Assembly: GCA_037043455.1 (NCBI GenBank)
Contig: JAWPHD010010215.1
Span: 32,018-96,017 of the forward strand
From: Cyrtodaria siliqua
Taxonomy: Eukaryota > Mollusca > Bivalvia > Adapedonta > Hiatellidae
Direction of reading: 5' to 3'
Length of the DNA: 64,000 nucleotides
Of the stretch, positions 10,486-21,053 are shown one piece after another. How positions within the stretch are numbered: position 1 is the first letter of the stretch; each line of letters starts with the position of its first letter. The translations under genes and the position numbers were made by a program. The notes beneath the pieces are model-generated. The model worked only from the letters and a program-made list of their open reading frames with translations, did no database searches and was not told where the DNA came from.

Positions 10486-10860
10486 CCGACAGGAATTAGT
10501 GAATAATTACGAAATACTTAATTTAATTTTTGTATCACTAATTTATGAAATAAATTTTTAGAGTATTTATTATTTCTAATCTTTACAGAATAATGAGAGA
10601 CACGTTTAAATTGAATTTCATACTTCTATGAATATTTAGAGTATACTGTTCATGAAATCGTTTTGTTATGAAATAGAAGGAGTGTTACCAGTTACTGAAA
10701 GCGACGTAACGTCCTATACCTAACGTCATATAGAAAATGACGTGATGTCGTTATGTTATTTTTTATCATGGCGTCAGCCATTTAAACAACAAAGTGGGTT
10801 TTACTTAAAAGTTGTATTTCCGTGATCGAAAAGTTAAGAAGAGTTACTATTTATTTAATA

Positions 10861-11935
10861 TTGAATTAACTTTCCTTTTGAAAGACTATTCGGATAGTAA
10901 GTTGTTTTTTTTTATTGTTTTTTTTTATTGATTTTTTAAAATTTTATTTTTTAATTTTGTTTTCTTTTTTTTCCTCATCAAAGACTTTGTTCATTTTCTT
11001 TAATTGGGAGCTTAGGGGCCCTTGTTGGGTCAGTTTTACATAGAGTTATAGGGAAGAACTTCAAAAATCTTCTTCTCTGAAACTGGAAATGATAAAGGTT
11101 TAATATTTTTTATTTTTTGTCAGCTTATGAATCCTCTATCAAGTTTGTTCAAAAGACCCTGGGGTCAAATTTGGCCCCGCCACAGGGGTCACAGTTTTAC
11201 GTAGACATATAGGGAAAAACTTAAAAATTCTTCTTCTCTGAAACTACAAGAGACAAGGGTTTAATATTTTGTATTGCACTCAGCTTATCGTCCTACCAAG
11301 TTTATTTGAATGGTGACCATGGGGTCAAATTTGGTCCAACCCCAGGGGTCACATGTTTTACGTAGAGTTAAATAGGTAAACATTTAAACAAAATCTTCAT
11401 CTCTGAAACTACAAGAGCAAGTGGTTTAATATATTGTATTTACCATCAGCCTTTGGTCCTCTGCCAAGTTTGGTCAAATATGACCCTGGAGTCAAATTTG
11501 GCCCTCACCCCGGGGTCAAATATTTTACATAGACTTATATAGGGACAAACTTAAAACATCTTGAAGTTCTCTGAAATTACAAGATTCAACGGTTTAATAT
11601 TTTGTACTTACACTCAGCTTATGGTCCTCTACCAAGTTTGTTCAAATGGTGACCCTGAGATCAAATTTGGCCCCGTCCCTGGGTCACATGTCAAACTTTG
11701 TTTGAGTGTTTGTATTAAGGAAAGTTTGATTTGTTTTAAAGCAAGCCAAACTTGAGCCAAATACATCACTCCCCCTATATCTTGGTAATTGAAGACACTT
11801 TATAAAAAAAATTAGTTTGATACTGCCATATCTCATGCACACATCTTCTACCCCACCCGCTCCCAGCTCACCCTACCCCACCATGGACACCATACAGCAA
11901 GTAGAGCCCTTTTGGGCCTCTTGTTTTCTTCACGA
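10861..11935 (+). repeat. Tandem-core dispersed repeat, ~165-bp units, with hairpin tail
   Basis: After a T-rich lead-in (10900-10990), about four imperfect units recur, anchored by CTCTGAAACTACAAGAG near 11077, 11236, 11400 and 11571 and by GGGGTCAAATTTGGCCC. The 3' part (11690-11935) contains CCAAACTTGAGCCAAATACA, CTTGGTAATTGAAGACACTT and the tail GAGCCCTTTTGGGCCTCTTG, which can form a short hairpin. The same 3' part occurs at 38625-38905. Confidence 0.75.
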
Positions 11936-12760
11936 AAACTTATCGCTGGCTATAACTTACTCATTTCTTGATATTTCTTCATCAAACTTTCAATATATAC
12001 TTATTATGACAACATTGACTTGACCATACTAAAATATAAATATCAAGGTCACACTAAAGGTCATTATACGGGTTAAATACTCATTTCTTTCTTCAAGAAA
12101 ACTTAGTCAGGCCAGTTTGTCAAGTTAAATATTCGTTTTTTTTCTTCACGAAAACATAACGTTGGCTATAATTTGCTCATTTCTTGATATTTCTTCATCA
12201 AACTTTCAATATATATATACTCATCATGACAACACCAACATGACAATACTAAAATATAAAGGTCAAGGTTACACTGAAGGTCATTACATGGGTTAAATAC
12301 TCGTTTTTTCGTCACGACAACTTAACTTTTCTTATAACTTTCTCATTTCTTGATATTTCTTCATCAAACTTTCAATATATACTCATCATGACAACATCGA
12401 CATGACCATACTAAAATATAAAGATCAAGGTCACACTGAAGGTCATTATATGGGTTAAGTACTCATTTCTTTCTTCACGGAAACTTAACGTTGGCTATAA
12501 ATTTCTCATTTCTTGATATTTCTTCATTAAACTTTCAATATATACTTATTATGACAACATCGACATGACCATACTAAAATATAAATGTCAAGGTCACACT
12601 AAAGGTCATTATATGGGTTGAATACTCATTTCTTTCTTCAATAAAACTTAGTCAGGCCAGTTTGTCAAGGTAATTTATCTGGGACCAAAAAACCTTGTTA
12701 TACTGACAAAGCGCTGACAGGCGACACACGTGTTCCGCGGAACACCCGTCTACAATGTTT
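11926..12760 (+). repeat. Tandem repeat array, ~165-215-bp units
   Basis: Four units start at about 11930, 12144, 12313 and 12476 with CTTCACGAAAACTTA, followed by CTCATTTCTTGATATTTC, ATGACAACATCGACATGACC, TCAAGGTCACACT and GGGTTAAATACTCATTTC. A related single copy lies at 5330-5460. The region ends with CTGACAGGCGACACACG and a perfect 16-bp palindrome GTGTTCCGCGGAACAC (12730-12745); a worn version (GGCGACACAAGTGTTTTGTG) ends the array at 60525. Confidence 0.8.
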
Positions 12761-13136
12761 TCATTAGATTGTCCACAATAACTACTTGTTGCATGTCAAT
12801 GTAACTTGTCACACGTCTTTAGTGCCATAAATGAAACTGAATAATAGAAAAATCACATAACTCAGATAGACAGAATTAAACCCAGTATGGTCACCTATTA
12901 GCAAATTATTTTCTTTAATCATATTTTGGATGGTGAAACCGATATAAGGCGTTCATTGCAATGCAATAGATGAGCATTCCGTTATATTTTATATTTGTTT
13001 TGTAAAAGTTGTTATGTTTGCGCAATGGCCAAGGAATCTCATGTCGATTTTTTAATAAACTTCAACATTCAATATGCCTTTTTTTTTTTATTTAGGTATG
13101 CTAATTTTACTTAGTCAATGTTGAAAGAAAAACTGT
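12761..13136. other. No recognised feature
   Basis: AT-rich DNA without repeats or coding signal that I can identify. Confidence 0.4.
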
Positions 13137-13590
13137 GGGGTCGAAAGTTAAATACCGAACTGGGTTTGAATGATGAATAACTGAGATCAAATGTCGAACC
13201 CAGAACTGCAGTGGGTTTGAATGTTGAACCCCGAACTGGCTTTGGATGTTGAACCCCGAACTGGGTTCGAATGTTGAATACCGAACTGGTTTTGAATGTT
13301 GAACCCCGAACTGACTTTGAATGTTGAACCCCGAACTGGGTTCGAATGTTGAATACCAAACAGTGTTTGAATGTTGAACCCCGAACTGGTTTCGAATGTT
13401 GAATACCGAACTATGTTTGAATGTCGAACCCCAAACTGTGTTTGAATGTTGAATCCCGAACTGGGTCTGAATGTTGAATACCGAACTGGGTTTGAATGTC
13501 GAACCCCAAACTGGGTTTGAATGTTGAACCCCGAACTGGGTTCGAATGTTGAATACCGAACTGGGTTGGAATGTCGAGCCCAGAACCCGG
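13137..13590. repeat. 25-bp minisatellite (GAATGTTGAACCCCGAACTGG)
   Basis: About 18 copies of a 25-bp unit. Variants end ...GAACCCC or ...GAATACC; the second type usually goes with GGGTTCGAA, giving a partial C-C-T (75-bp) higher order in parts of the array. Because 25 is not a multiple of three and the unit lacks stops on the minus strand, all three minus frames stay open (up to 179 codons, 25-residue period FNIRTQFGVQHSNPV...). I regard this as a repeat artefact rather than a gene. Confidence 0.9.
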
Positions 13591-13630
13591 AACCCTGAGC
13601 CAGCTTCACACACATGAATAATTGTACTAT

Positions 13631-14262
13631 ACACCATAGTAATCAAGCACTAACATTCCACTCTAGGGCTCCTCTAAATAACCTGTAATGTGTTGATGAG
13701 CCGTTTTACAATATTAAGTTCAATTCAGTTTCCTTATTTAGTCAGTATTTCACCACTCAATAAGTTATAATACAATATTTCCCTTTACCAGGAGCGGCTC
13801 TAAATAACCTTCATGTGTTAACGAGCCGTTAAGCAGAAAAATCACCATAGTAATCAAGCACTAACATTCCACTCTCTCTGGGGCAGCTCTAAATAACCTG
13901 TAATGTGTTAACGAGCCGTTAAGCAGAAAAATCACCATAGTAATCAAGCACTAACATTCCACTCTCTCTGGGGCAGCTCTAAATAACCTGTAATGTGTTG
14001 ATGAGCCGTTTTACAATATGCAATTCAATTCAAATCTCTTATTTAGTCATTACTTCACCACTAAATAAGTTATAATACCACATTCCCTTTCCTGTGGGAC
14101 AGCTCTAAATAACATAATGTGTTGATGAGCAGGCATCAATATTCAGTTCAATTCAATTTACTTGTTTAGTCAATATTTCACCACTCAATAAGATTCAATA
14201 CCACCTTCCCCTCTCTCTGGTGCGGTTCTAAATAACCTATAATGTGTTGACAAGCAAACGTT
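13631..14262 (+). repeat. Tandem array of SINE-tail-like units with a perfect 90-bp duplication
   Basis: The text CTCTAAATAACCTGTAATG...GTTGATGAGCCGTT recurs near 13676, 13802, 13891, 13980, 14106 and 14231, usually followed by TTCAATTCAATTT. It resembles the 3' tail of the SINEs elsewhere in the window (ATAACCTTTCATGTGTTGG...TTCAATT). Units 13815-13904 and 13905-13994 look identical, a recent 90-bp duplication that includes CACCATAGTAATCAAGCACT. Confidence 0.8.
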
Positions 14263-15150
14263 TACGCAAGCGTAAAATAGCTGCCGAGAGGAAATAGCAT
14301 ATATCTGGGTAGGGACTGGAAACGAAGTTTAACATAATAACATATCAAGTCATGGGTGTTAAAATAATATTGAAAAAAATAATGTTGACGTAAACACGCC
14401 ACGGCCGGTTTTTTTTCTTACGTTAGCGTGTGCATTACAACAGACTACCATGTGTAATTATAAGATTGCGTTATCAAAGTGAAAAACTCAAAGAAACTGT
14501 TCATTGCTACCTTACCATTACATGTGCAATTATGAAAAACATATAGGCAGCGAATAGTGTATAACACGGCGGTATTTACGAGAATACCGCATTATAAATG
14601 GGTATTATTCCATAAAAAGGTATTATTCCATTAAAATACAGATTTGCACTTATTCCATTCATATACTTGCGGTTCATTCAGTTTCACTTACGGTTTCATT
14701 ATGCTCCGTAAAAAATCGCGGACGTGAAGATCCCGGAAATATTGCCGCATTCTACACTTTAGTGGACTGCTCTACGAAAACGTCATTTGAGGCAATAAAA
14801 CGGCAAGCTTTGAACATTGAAAAATATGTGTTTATACCATTCAAGTTTTTTAGACGGGTTCCCTAGGAATTGAAGATGTAATGCATGTTTATTGTCGGCC
14901 ACATGATTCACAGTCTGTTAACCATAGACATATTCTAAACCCATATACGAGTCAGCTGCCTTCGGCATAATGTATTAATGAGCATTTAAACAAGATTCAA
15001 TTCAATTCAATTTACTTTTCTTACACTCGATCACATAACGTTGATACGCCCCCTTTTCGCGCTTATGGTATACAGGTTCAGAGAGAAAAGTTGAAGTTTT
15101 AGTTGTTAATAATCGTGATAATTATCGGGATAGTTTGAAATTTATCAAAC
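14263..15150. other. Mostly unannotated; one worn SINE-tail relic
   Basis: No protein or tandem array recognised. 14960-15016 (ATAATGTATTAATGAGCA then ATTCAATTCAATTCAATTTA) resembles the SINE tails at 13.7-14.2 kb. Confidence 0.4.
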
Positions 15151-15159
15151 TAATTTCAG

Positions 15160-16420
15160 TTGTCGTGTGAAATCTTCTGGGCGAAGTTTCGAAATTTAGT
15201 ACGAAGTTTCGAAGTTTTTCCAATCCAACAAAAGATAAAATTAAACTTATCCAGAATATGTTTTATAAATTTCTTTGGAACAATTCAAAAGATAAAAAAA
15301 AGAACCATTATAATACCAGATCATAAATTTGGAGGACTAAGAATGATTGATATTGAACAATTTATTTCAGCTTTAAAAATAACTTGGATCCGCAGAATAT
15401 TCGAGACAGACACAAAAATATACTCAACTAGTGAAAACAACATGTCCAATTTTCACAGACTTAATTAACTTTGGAAGTGACTATATAAAGCAGAACTTAA
15501 ACAGACTACACAATCCATTTTGGAAAGAAGTACTTTCCGGTTATAAATATTTTACTGAACAAGTAAAACCAGTTTCCTGGCATCAATTTCATTCAGTTAA
15601 CATATTGCATAATCCAGACATTAAGGTCGGAGGCCAAGCGTTTTCTATAGAAGATGGTATACAGGAGATATTTTATTAAGTAACGACATTTTAAACACGA
15701 ATGGAAACCTTTTACCTATATAGAATTCACGGATCGGTGTGATAGTAGGTCTAATTTCTTAGAATATGAAGGTCTTATTACTGCTGTAAGAAACTACTTG
15801 GCTAAATTAAATTTTGCTCATCTACCCAGCAATAGCCCAAACCCTTTATGCCCTCTTACCATATCACTAATCCAAAAGTACAGTAAAGGATGTAGACTCA
15901 TTTATGATCTGTTAATTACAAAAAACATTTACCCCAAGTCATTAATAAAGTGGAAACATGAAATTATAACTGTACCTAATTATAAATTTGAATCAATATA
16001 TATAATACCATTCAAAATAACGAAAGACCCTAAACTACGTTGGTTTCAATATAGAATCAACCACAGAATTCTGGGAACTAACTATTTATTGACTAAAATG
16101 AATATTCTAGATAACAATGTTTGCAGCTTTTGCAATATTTTACCTGAAACCATTGGAATTGTGAAGTTGTAGAACAGTATTTGTTAGACCTTGCAGAATA
16201 CATCAGGCATAAATGTAATACAACACTGACACTTTGGTCAGAAACAGATATTCTTAATCTATTTGGAAATAATAAATTTGATATCATTTTACTCCTGCAG
16301 GCCAAATTTTTCATTTATCAACAAAAAATGCAATTACAAATACCATTCTTAAATATTTTTTAAAAAACATATTATATCTTTATACAAAGTAGAAAAGTGG
16401 ATAGCATATACAAATCTAAA
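15160..16420 (+). pseudogene. 3' end of an L1/Tx1-like LINE open reading frame
   Basis: Frames from about 15217 read DKIKLIQNMFYKFLWNNS, then RTIIIPDHKFGGLRMIDIE, QFISALKITWIRRIF (to 15468), continue in another frame to 15679 (NPFWKEVLSGYKYF), and again at 15798-16172 (FKITKDPKLRWFQYRINHRI, then VCSFCNILPETI) and to 16363. FLW..., GGL.M.DIE.F..ALK..W.RR and a late C-x2-C...E are typical of the region downstream of the RT catalytic motifs in L1/Tx1-type LINEs of marine invertebrates. The RT palm itself is absent, so this is a 5'-truncated insertion. At least three frameshifts make it non-functional. Confidence 0.8.
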
Positions 16421-17455
16421 AGTTGCACGATTTGAAGCAATGTATATATAAAAACATAGGTAAAATAGGCCTATAGATATAGACTTATTTGATTTTACTA
16501 AACCTCAATGAAATACTCCAAAATGCAGGGACACCACAACAATCGACATATAGTAAAACTTCTCAACCTTTTTCTTTACAATATTCTCCTTTTTTTTATG
16601 TATATATTTAAGTCTTCCAAAAAAAAAAAGTAATCCATACATATCCTTACAGTTAGTACAACATAATCATAGACATATTAAATGCCTGCAATACCCTAGA
16701 AAAATCCTGTGTACATATATGTGTAAATAGTATGTGCATACGGGTGAGTGTGGTATATATATGAGTGTGTATCCGCAAAAATGTGTATATATTTGAGAAA
16801 ATACTGATACATGTGTATATATATAGGAAATACAAAATGGTGCATACTTGAAATAAAGCTGATACATATATATATAAATTAAATATACAATAATGCATAT
16901 TTGATAATATATTGCTGCAGGTCTATATAAAATACATATATGGTGCATATTTGATAATGGTGCATATTTATACATAAAATACCTAATATGCCTATTCGAT
17001 AGTATATAGTATTATATTATACGAACCATATAGTATAAGTGTGCTGAAAAAAAAGAAAAGTTAGTAAATTGCATGGCAAATTCATTTGCGCATACTCTAG
17101 GCCATGCGTGGCAGTCATTAACAATATAATTAACATAATGAGCAGATATCTGCGGAAAAAAACAAAACATTTTTTAATCTACCTGCTTCACAGATATTAT
17201 AATTTCGTTCTTATTTCAATGTAAAGGGAGGTAATTTCAATTTTTTAAAAAACCGTTTGTGCATATATAATGACAAGGTTTATTATTATTAAATCAAATT
17301 ATTCAATGATTTATAATTGGTTAAAAGTTGATCACATGATTAAAAATAAAAAGTTATATTGACCTGAAAAACGTATATTGACTTTTGTATATTGACCTGT
17401 GGGCGGAGTCAAACATAATTTTGTGAAAAATTAGTATGAAAAATTCAATGTCCAT
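16421..17455. repeat. AT-rich region with TGCATATT-type minisatellite (about 16690-16990)
   Basis: Between 16690 and 16990 the words GTGTATATAT, GGTGCATATTTGATAAT and AATACATATATGGTGCATATT recur irregularly. Open frames on the minus strand rich in Y, I and C are produced by this. A similar TGCATATT theme is present at 62886-63290. Around 17360-17400 the motif TATTGACCTG occurs, also seen next to the hairpin at 62 kb. Confidence 0.6.
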
Positions 17456-17790
17456 GAATATTCAAAATTCAAAATTCAAAATTCCAAAATTTCAAAAATT
17501 CAAAAATTCAAAATTCAAAATTCCAAAATTTAAATTTTAAAAATTTAAAAATTCAAAATTCATAAATTTAAAAATTTAAAAATTTAAAAATTTAAAAATT
17601 TAACATTTAAAAATTCAAAATTCAAAAATTGAACAATTCAAAATTTCAAAATTCAAAATTCAAAATTCAAATTTCAAAATTCAAAATTCAAAAATTTCAA
17701 AATTTCAAAATTTCAAAATTCAAAATTCAATCAAAATTCAAATTTCAAAATTCACAATTCAAAAATTCAAAATTTCAAAATTCCATGAAT
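17456..17790 (+). repeat. Low-complexity AAAATTC minisatellite
   Basis: About 330 bp of irregular AAAATTC / AAATTTC / AAAATTTA words without a fixed period. It directly precedes the foldback hairpin at 17832. Confidence 0.9.
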
Positions 17791-17831
17791 AATTTAATTT
17801 AATAATAAAATAATTGTTGGGTTTTAGGTTC

Positions 17832-17982
17832 GGTCGATATGTGTATTTATCGACCTGAGAAAAGTGATATTGACCGAGGCGTATTTATCGACCGTGAGAA
17901 AAGGGATATCGACCTCGGCTATCGCCTCGGTCAATATCACTTTTCTCACTCATAAATAAATAGATAAATACACATATCGACC
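17832..17982. repeat. Foldback hairpin with conserved apex (copy 1)
   Basis: Left arm GGTCGATATGTGTATTTATC ... GATATTGACCGAGGC (17832-17880) pairs with the right arm 17924-17982. A second partial left arm (17881-17919) is a direct repeat of the first. The apex 17907-17936 contains GACCTCGGCTATCGCCTCGG and is the same, except for one base, as 62241-62270 in a hairpin with otherwise different arms. Confidence 0.8.
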
Positions 17983-18835
17983 TCACTAAAAGGCAATACT
18001 TTTATAGTATCCATTGCTTTTGATTTTTTTATAACTTGAAACCCAGAACTGTTATTTAGTGACGCATTACCTTGTTCTTTATCATACTGAAATATGAAAT
18101 ACGCTGTTTTAAGTAAACTGAGATCACAACTAATCAGTGAAAGAGAAGATCACCCTATGTCATGCAAATGTTTTATAGTACTTCACATTATAAAACAGCA
18201 TTCAATGCCTTTAAGCTAAATGTATATATTGGCTTGCTAAACTTATTTTTTTATTTTTCAGTATATGCATAGTTGAAAATATACAAATGCATATCTTTTA
18301 CATAAAATGCTTGAATACATGATTTAACATTTCCTTTCTCCAGTAATCTGTTTGCAGAGTAACATCATATTATTATTGTTATATTTATATTTAAAATAAG
18401 ATACTTGACACAATAAGAAAAAAAAAGGAATATACACATTTTGCATGATATCGGTAAATAATATCAATATGTGAAAAAATATATATACATGTTCTGTATG
18501 AATGAATATGTTATGGAAGCTTCAGAAAAGAAAAAAAAGAAAAAAAAAGTTTCGAAGTTTTATACTAAATTTCGAAATTTCATTTTAAATTTCCACTTTT
18601 CGAGTGAACATCAGGTGGAAAAGTTGATGGGAATCCGTAGTTTTCACTTAATTTTAATGCCAGGGACTTTTGGCCCGATGGAACAGTGCATTTGTTTCTC
18701 AACTTTTTCGTCGGCGCCGAATTTGCCTTGGTTACGCAATATAGCGACATGAATACATCAAATATACTGAGCACAATAAATTTAGCACATAAAATGCATT
18801 CTTTTTCCATAGACGAGAAACAAAACCGTGTATGT
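17983..18835. other. No recognised feature
   Basis: AT-rich DNA; an A/G-rich stretch at 18525-18550 and repeated TTTCGAA words at 18550-18600. No coding homology recognised. Confidence 0.4.
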
Positions 18836-18846
18836 TCGGGGTCATT

Positions 18847-19110
18847 CCATGGCCGAGTGGTTAACGTCTCTGACTTGAAATCACTTGCCCCTCACCGCTG
18901 TAGGTTCGATCCCTCAGGGGCCTAGGAATCTTTATGTGAGGAAGCTATCCAGCTGGCTTGCGGAACGTCGGTGGTTCTACCCAGGTGCCCGCCCGTGTAC
19001 GAAAATTGCCCGGAGGGGCACCTGGGGTCTTCCTCCACCAATGGAAGCTGGAAAGTCGCCGTATGACCTTAGCTGTTGGTGCGACTATAAAATCCAATTC
19101 AATCAATCAA
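18847..19110 (+). mobile_element. SINE with tRNA-Ser(UGA)-derived head, perfect 11-bp target duplication
   Basis: The head (18847-18920) has box A TGGCCGAGTGG, the anticodon region GACTTGAAATC (anticodon TGA) and box B GGTTCGATCCC, matching tRNA-Ser. The body contains GTGCCCGCCCGTGTACGAAA, CTTCCTCCACCAATGGAAGC and TGGAAAGTCGCCGTATGACC, a block conserved in mollusc SINEs (I believe the Meta-domain type; not verified). The tail is GTTGGTGCGAC...(AATC)n. TCGGGGTCATT at 18836-18846 is repeated exactly at 19111-19121, giving precise ends. RNA polymerase III transcription would start at the head; mobility depends on a LINE. Confidence 0.9.
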
Positions 19111-19282
19111 TCGGGGTCATTGATAAGGTGACAATAAAGTGATATAGATATGACCAACAATAATACTACAAAGTCATTTGTAAACAAAGTCACTGATAAA
19201 AATAAAGCAAATATGGTGGGAACATACTTTTATAGGTATTTTATAATATCGAAAACAGATCTCATTTCAATGAAAAGGGTCT

Positions 19283-19747
19283 AGGTTTACCACCACCAAT
19301 TACATGTAAACCTCCGAGGTGTAGTCGAATGTAGTTCCTATAATTAAAAGTAATCCCTCCTTTTTCGATGAAAATGGGCATTATAAGTAGGGGAAAACTG
19401 CCCATTTCTATTCGATTTTGTGGTTATATGTATGAGAAGCGTAATAATAGGTTTTACTGGATCACTGATGAACATTTTCGAAATTTCGACACAATGCTTA
19501 CACTTTGTGAGCAATGAAAACAGTCGATCAATAAAAACAGCTGTACCCTTGACCTGTTTAGTAAACAAACAAGAACTTTCTTACATGTCTTGTGACCCCA
19601 CGTTTTCTGGTAATTTTTCAAGTGGAAAAATAGTTTTCTATATGAACATTACACTGCTGCATTATCCATACTTGAGTTGAATTTGCAGCAAATCATTAAT
19701 ATGTGACACTTTAACATTGGTGTCTATAATTAGTGCTTTCATACCTA
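19283..19747 (+). repeat. ~465-bp duplicated sequence, copy 1
   Basis: Starts TAGGTTTACCACCACCAATT and ends GCTTTCATACCT. Nearly the whole length is repeated at 20569-21053 in the same orientation. The extreme ends (GGTTTACC and CATACC) are weakly inverse, and copy 1 is bounded by TA on both sides, so a non-autonomous TA-target element is possible. No protein. Confidence 0.7.
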
Positions 19748-20568
19748 TAAGAGATGCGTGCAGTAATTAGGACTCGCCCAGAAATAAGTTTTCCATAGTT
19801 TATTACATAGGTTTTGAGCGTTTTTAGTCCAGTTTTGTCTATAAAAGCCGTAATTTTGAGTTTCATTTTTTTTTCGTGTTTAAAATGACGTATTGGTGAA
19901 GTGTTTGCAGTTGAACTATGTCTTTTTGGTATCAACATGTAGGGTTGCATGTTCGCAACATGTTTTCATGAATTAAATCTGGATGACAACAGGTTTGGTA
20001 GGCATGAAACCACTAAATCTTTCCCCTACCCCTCTAAAATAGGATAGTGTGAAAAATGAAGATTTGTGTAAAAGGTAAAATATTTTTCCTTATCATTCAA
20101 ACTCGACTTGGTAGCGTTCAGCTAGTATCAATTCTGATTTTAGCGGTATTTTTGGCATTATTAAGCTCGTATTCGCTACTATAATCAGGTATGGTACCAC
20201 CAATTTTGAAGAATTTGACTGAAAAATCAATTTTGGCATGAAAATCGACATAAATTGGCATATTCATCGTCCTAATTGTACCTAAAATGCACATTTTATT
20301 TATGTCCATTGAATGTTCTAAACATTTGATCTATTTAATATGGTGTATTGACAAGAAATGACGTTTGGTATGACAATTCAGATAGTGTAAAATTAAAAAA
20401 ATATCTCTGACTTTTGTCGATTTCAGACTATTGTCCTTGGTACTCACAAGACCATATCTCGACAAATAATCATTCGATTTGCATGAAGTAGGTGTTTTTA
20501 AGCTTGTTATGAAAATGACAACAAAACATCCTCATTTAAGAAAAATCTGAACATGTTTTCTCCTCTTA
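19748..20568. other. Spacer between the two 470-bp copies
   Basis: About 820 bp without repeats or recognisable coding sequence. It shows no reverse transcriptase, integrase or primer-binding signal, which argues against the flanking copies being LTRs. Confidence 0.5.
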
Positions 20569-21053
20569 TAGGTTTACCACCACCAATTACATGTAAACCT
20601 CCGAGGTGTAGAAACCTCCGAGGTGTAGTCGAATGTAGTTCCTATAATAAAAAGTAATCCCTCCTTTTTCGATGAAAATGGGCATTATAAGTAGGGGAAA
20701 ACTGCCCATTTCTATTCGATTTTGTGGTTATATGTATAAGAAGCGTATTAATAGGTTTTACTGGATCACTGATGAATATTTTCGAAATTTCGACTCTATG
20801 CTTACACTTTGTGAGCAATGAAAACAGTCGATCAATAAAAACACCTTGACCTGTTTAGTAAACAAACAAGAACTTTCTTACATGTCTTGTGACCCCACGT
20901 TTTCTGGTGATTTTTCAAGTGGAAAAATAGTTTTCTATATGAACATTACACTGCTGCATTATCCATACTTGAGTAGAATTTGCAGCAAATCATTAATATG
21001 TGACACTTTAACATTGGTGTCTATGGGGAAAATAATTAGTGCTTTCATACCTC
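20569..21053 (+). repeat. ~485-bp duplicated sequence, copy 2
   Basis: Same sequence as 19283-19747 with an internal 17-bp duplication of AACCTCCGAGGTGTAG near 20600-20625 and a short GGGGAAAA insertion near 21024. Confidence 0.7.

Larger units (their letters stand above)
6088..10860 (-). mobile_element. Penelope-like element flanked by ~770-bp inverted arms
   Basis: An inner RT region (minus strand) lies between two arms that are reverse complements: left 6088-7585 (interrupted by two insertions) and right 10095-10860. Matching landmarks include AAATAAATAGTAACTCTTCTT at 6092 against AAGAAGAGTTACTATTTATT near 10838, TGTTTAAATGGCTGACG near 6186 against CGTCAGCCATTTAAACA near 10772, and the GIY-YIG coding part in both. 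Penelope elements are known to have partial tandem or inverted terminal copies arising from their unusual insertion mechanism; here the second copy is inverted. Between the N-terminal coding relic (about 9820) and the right arm (10095) nothing was recognised. Confidence 0.8.

Noticed and set aside
19283..21053. LTR retrotransposon with 470-bp LTRs
   Set aside because: No TG...CA ends, no primer-binding site and no coding sequence in the 0.8-kb interval.
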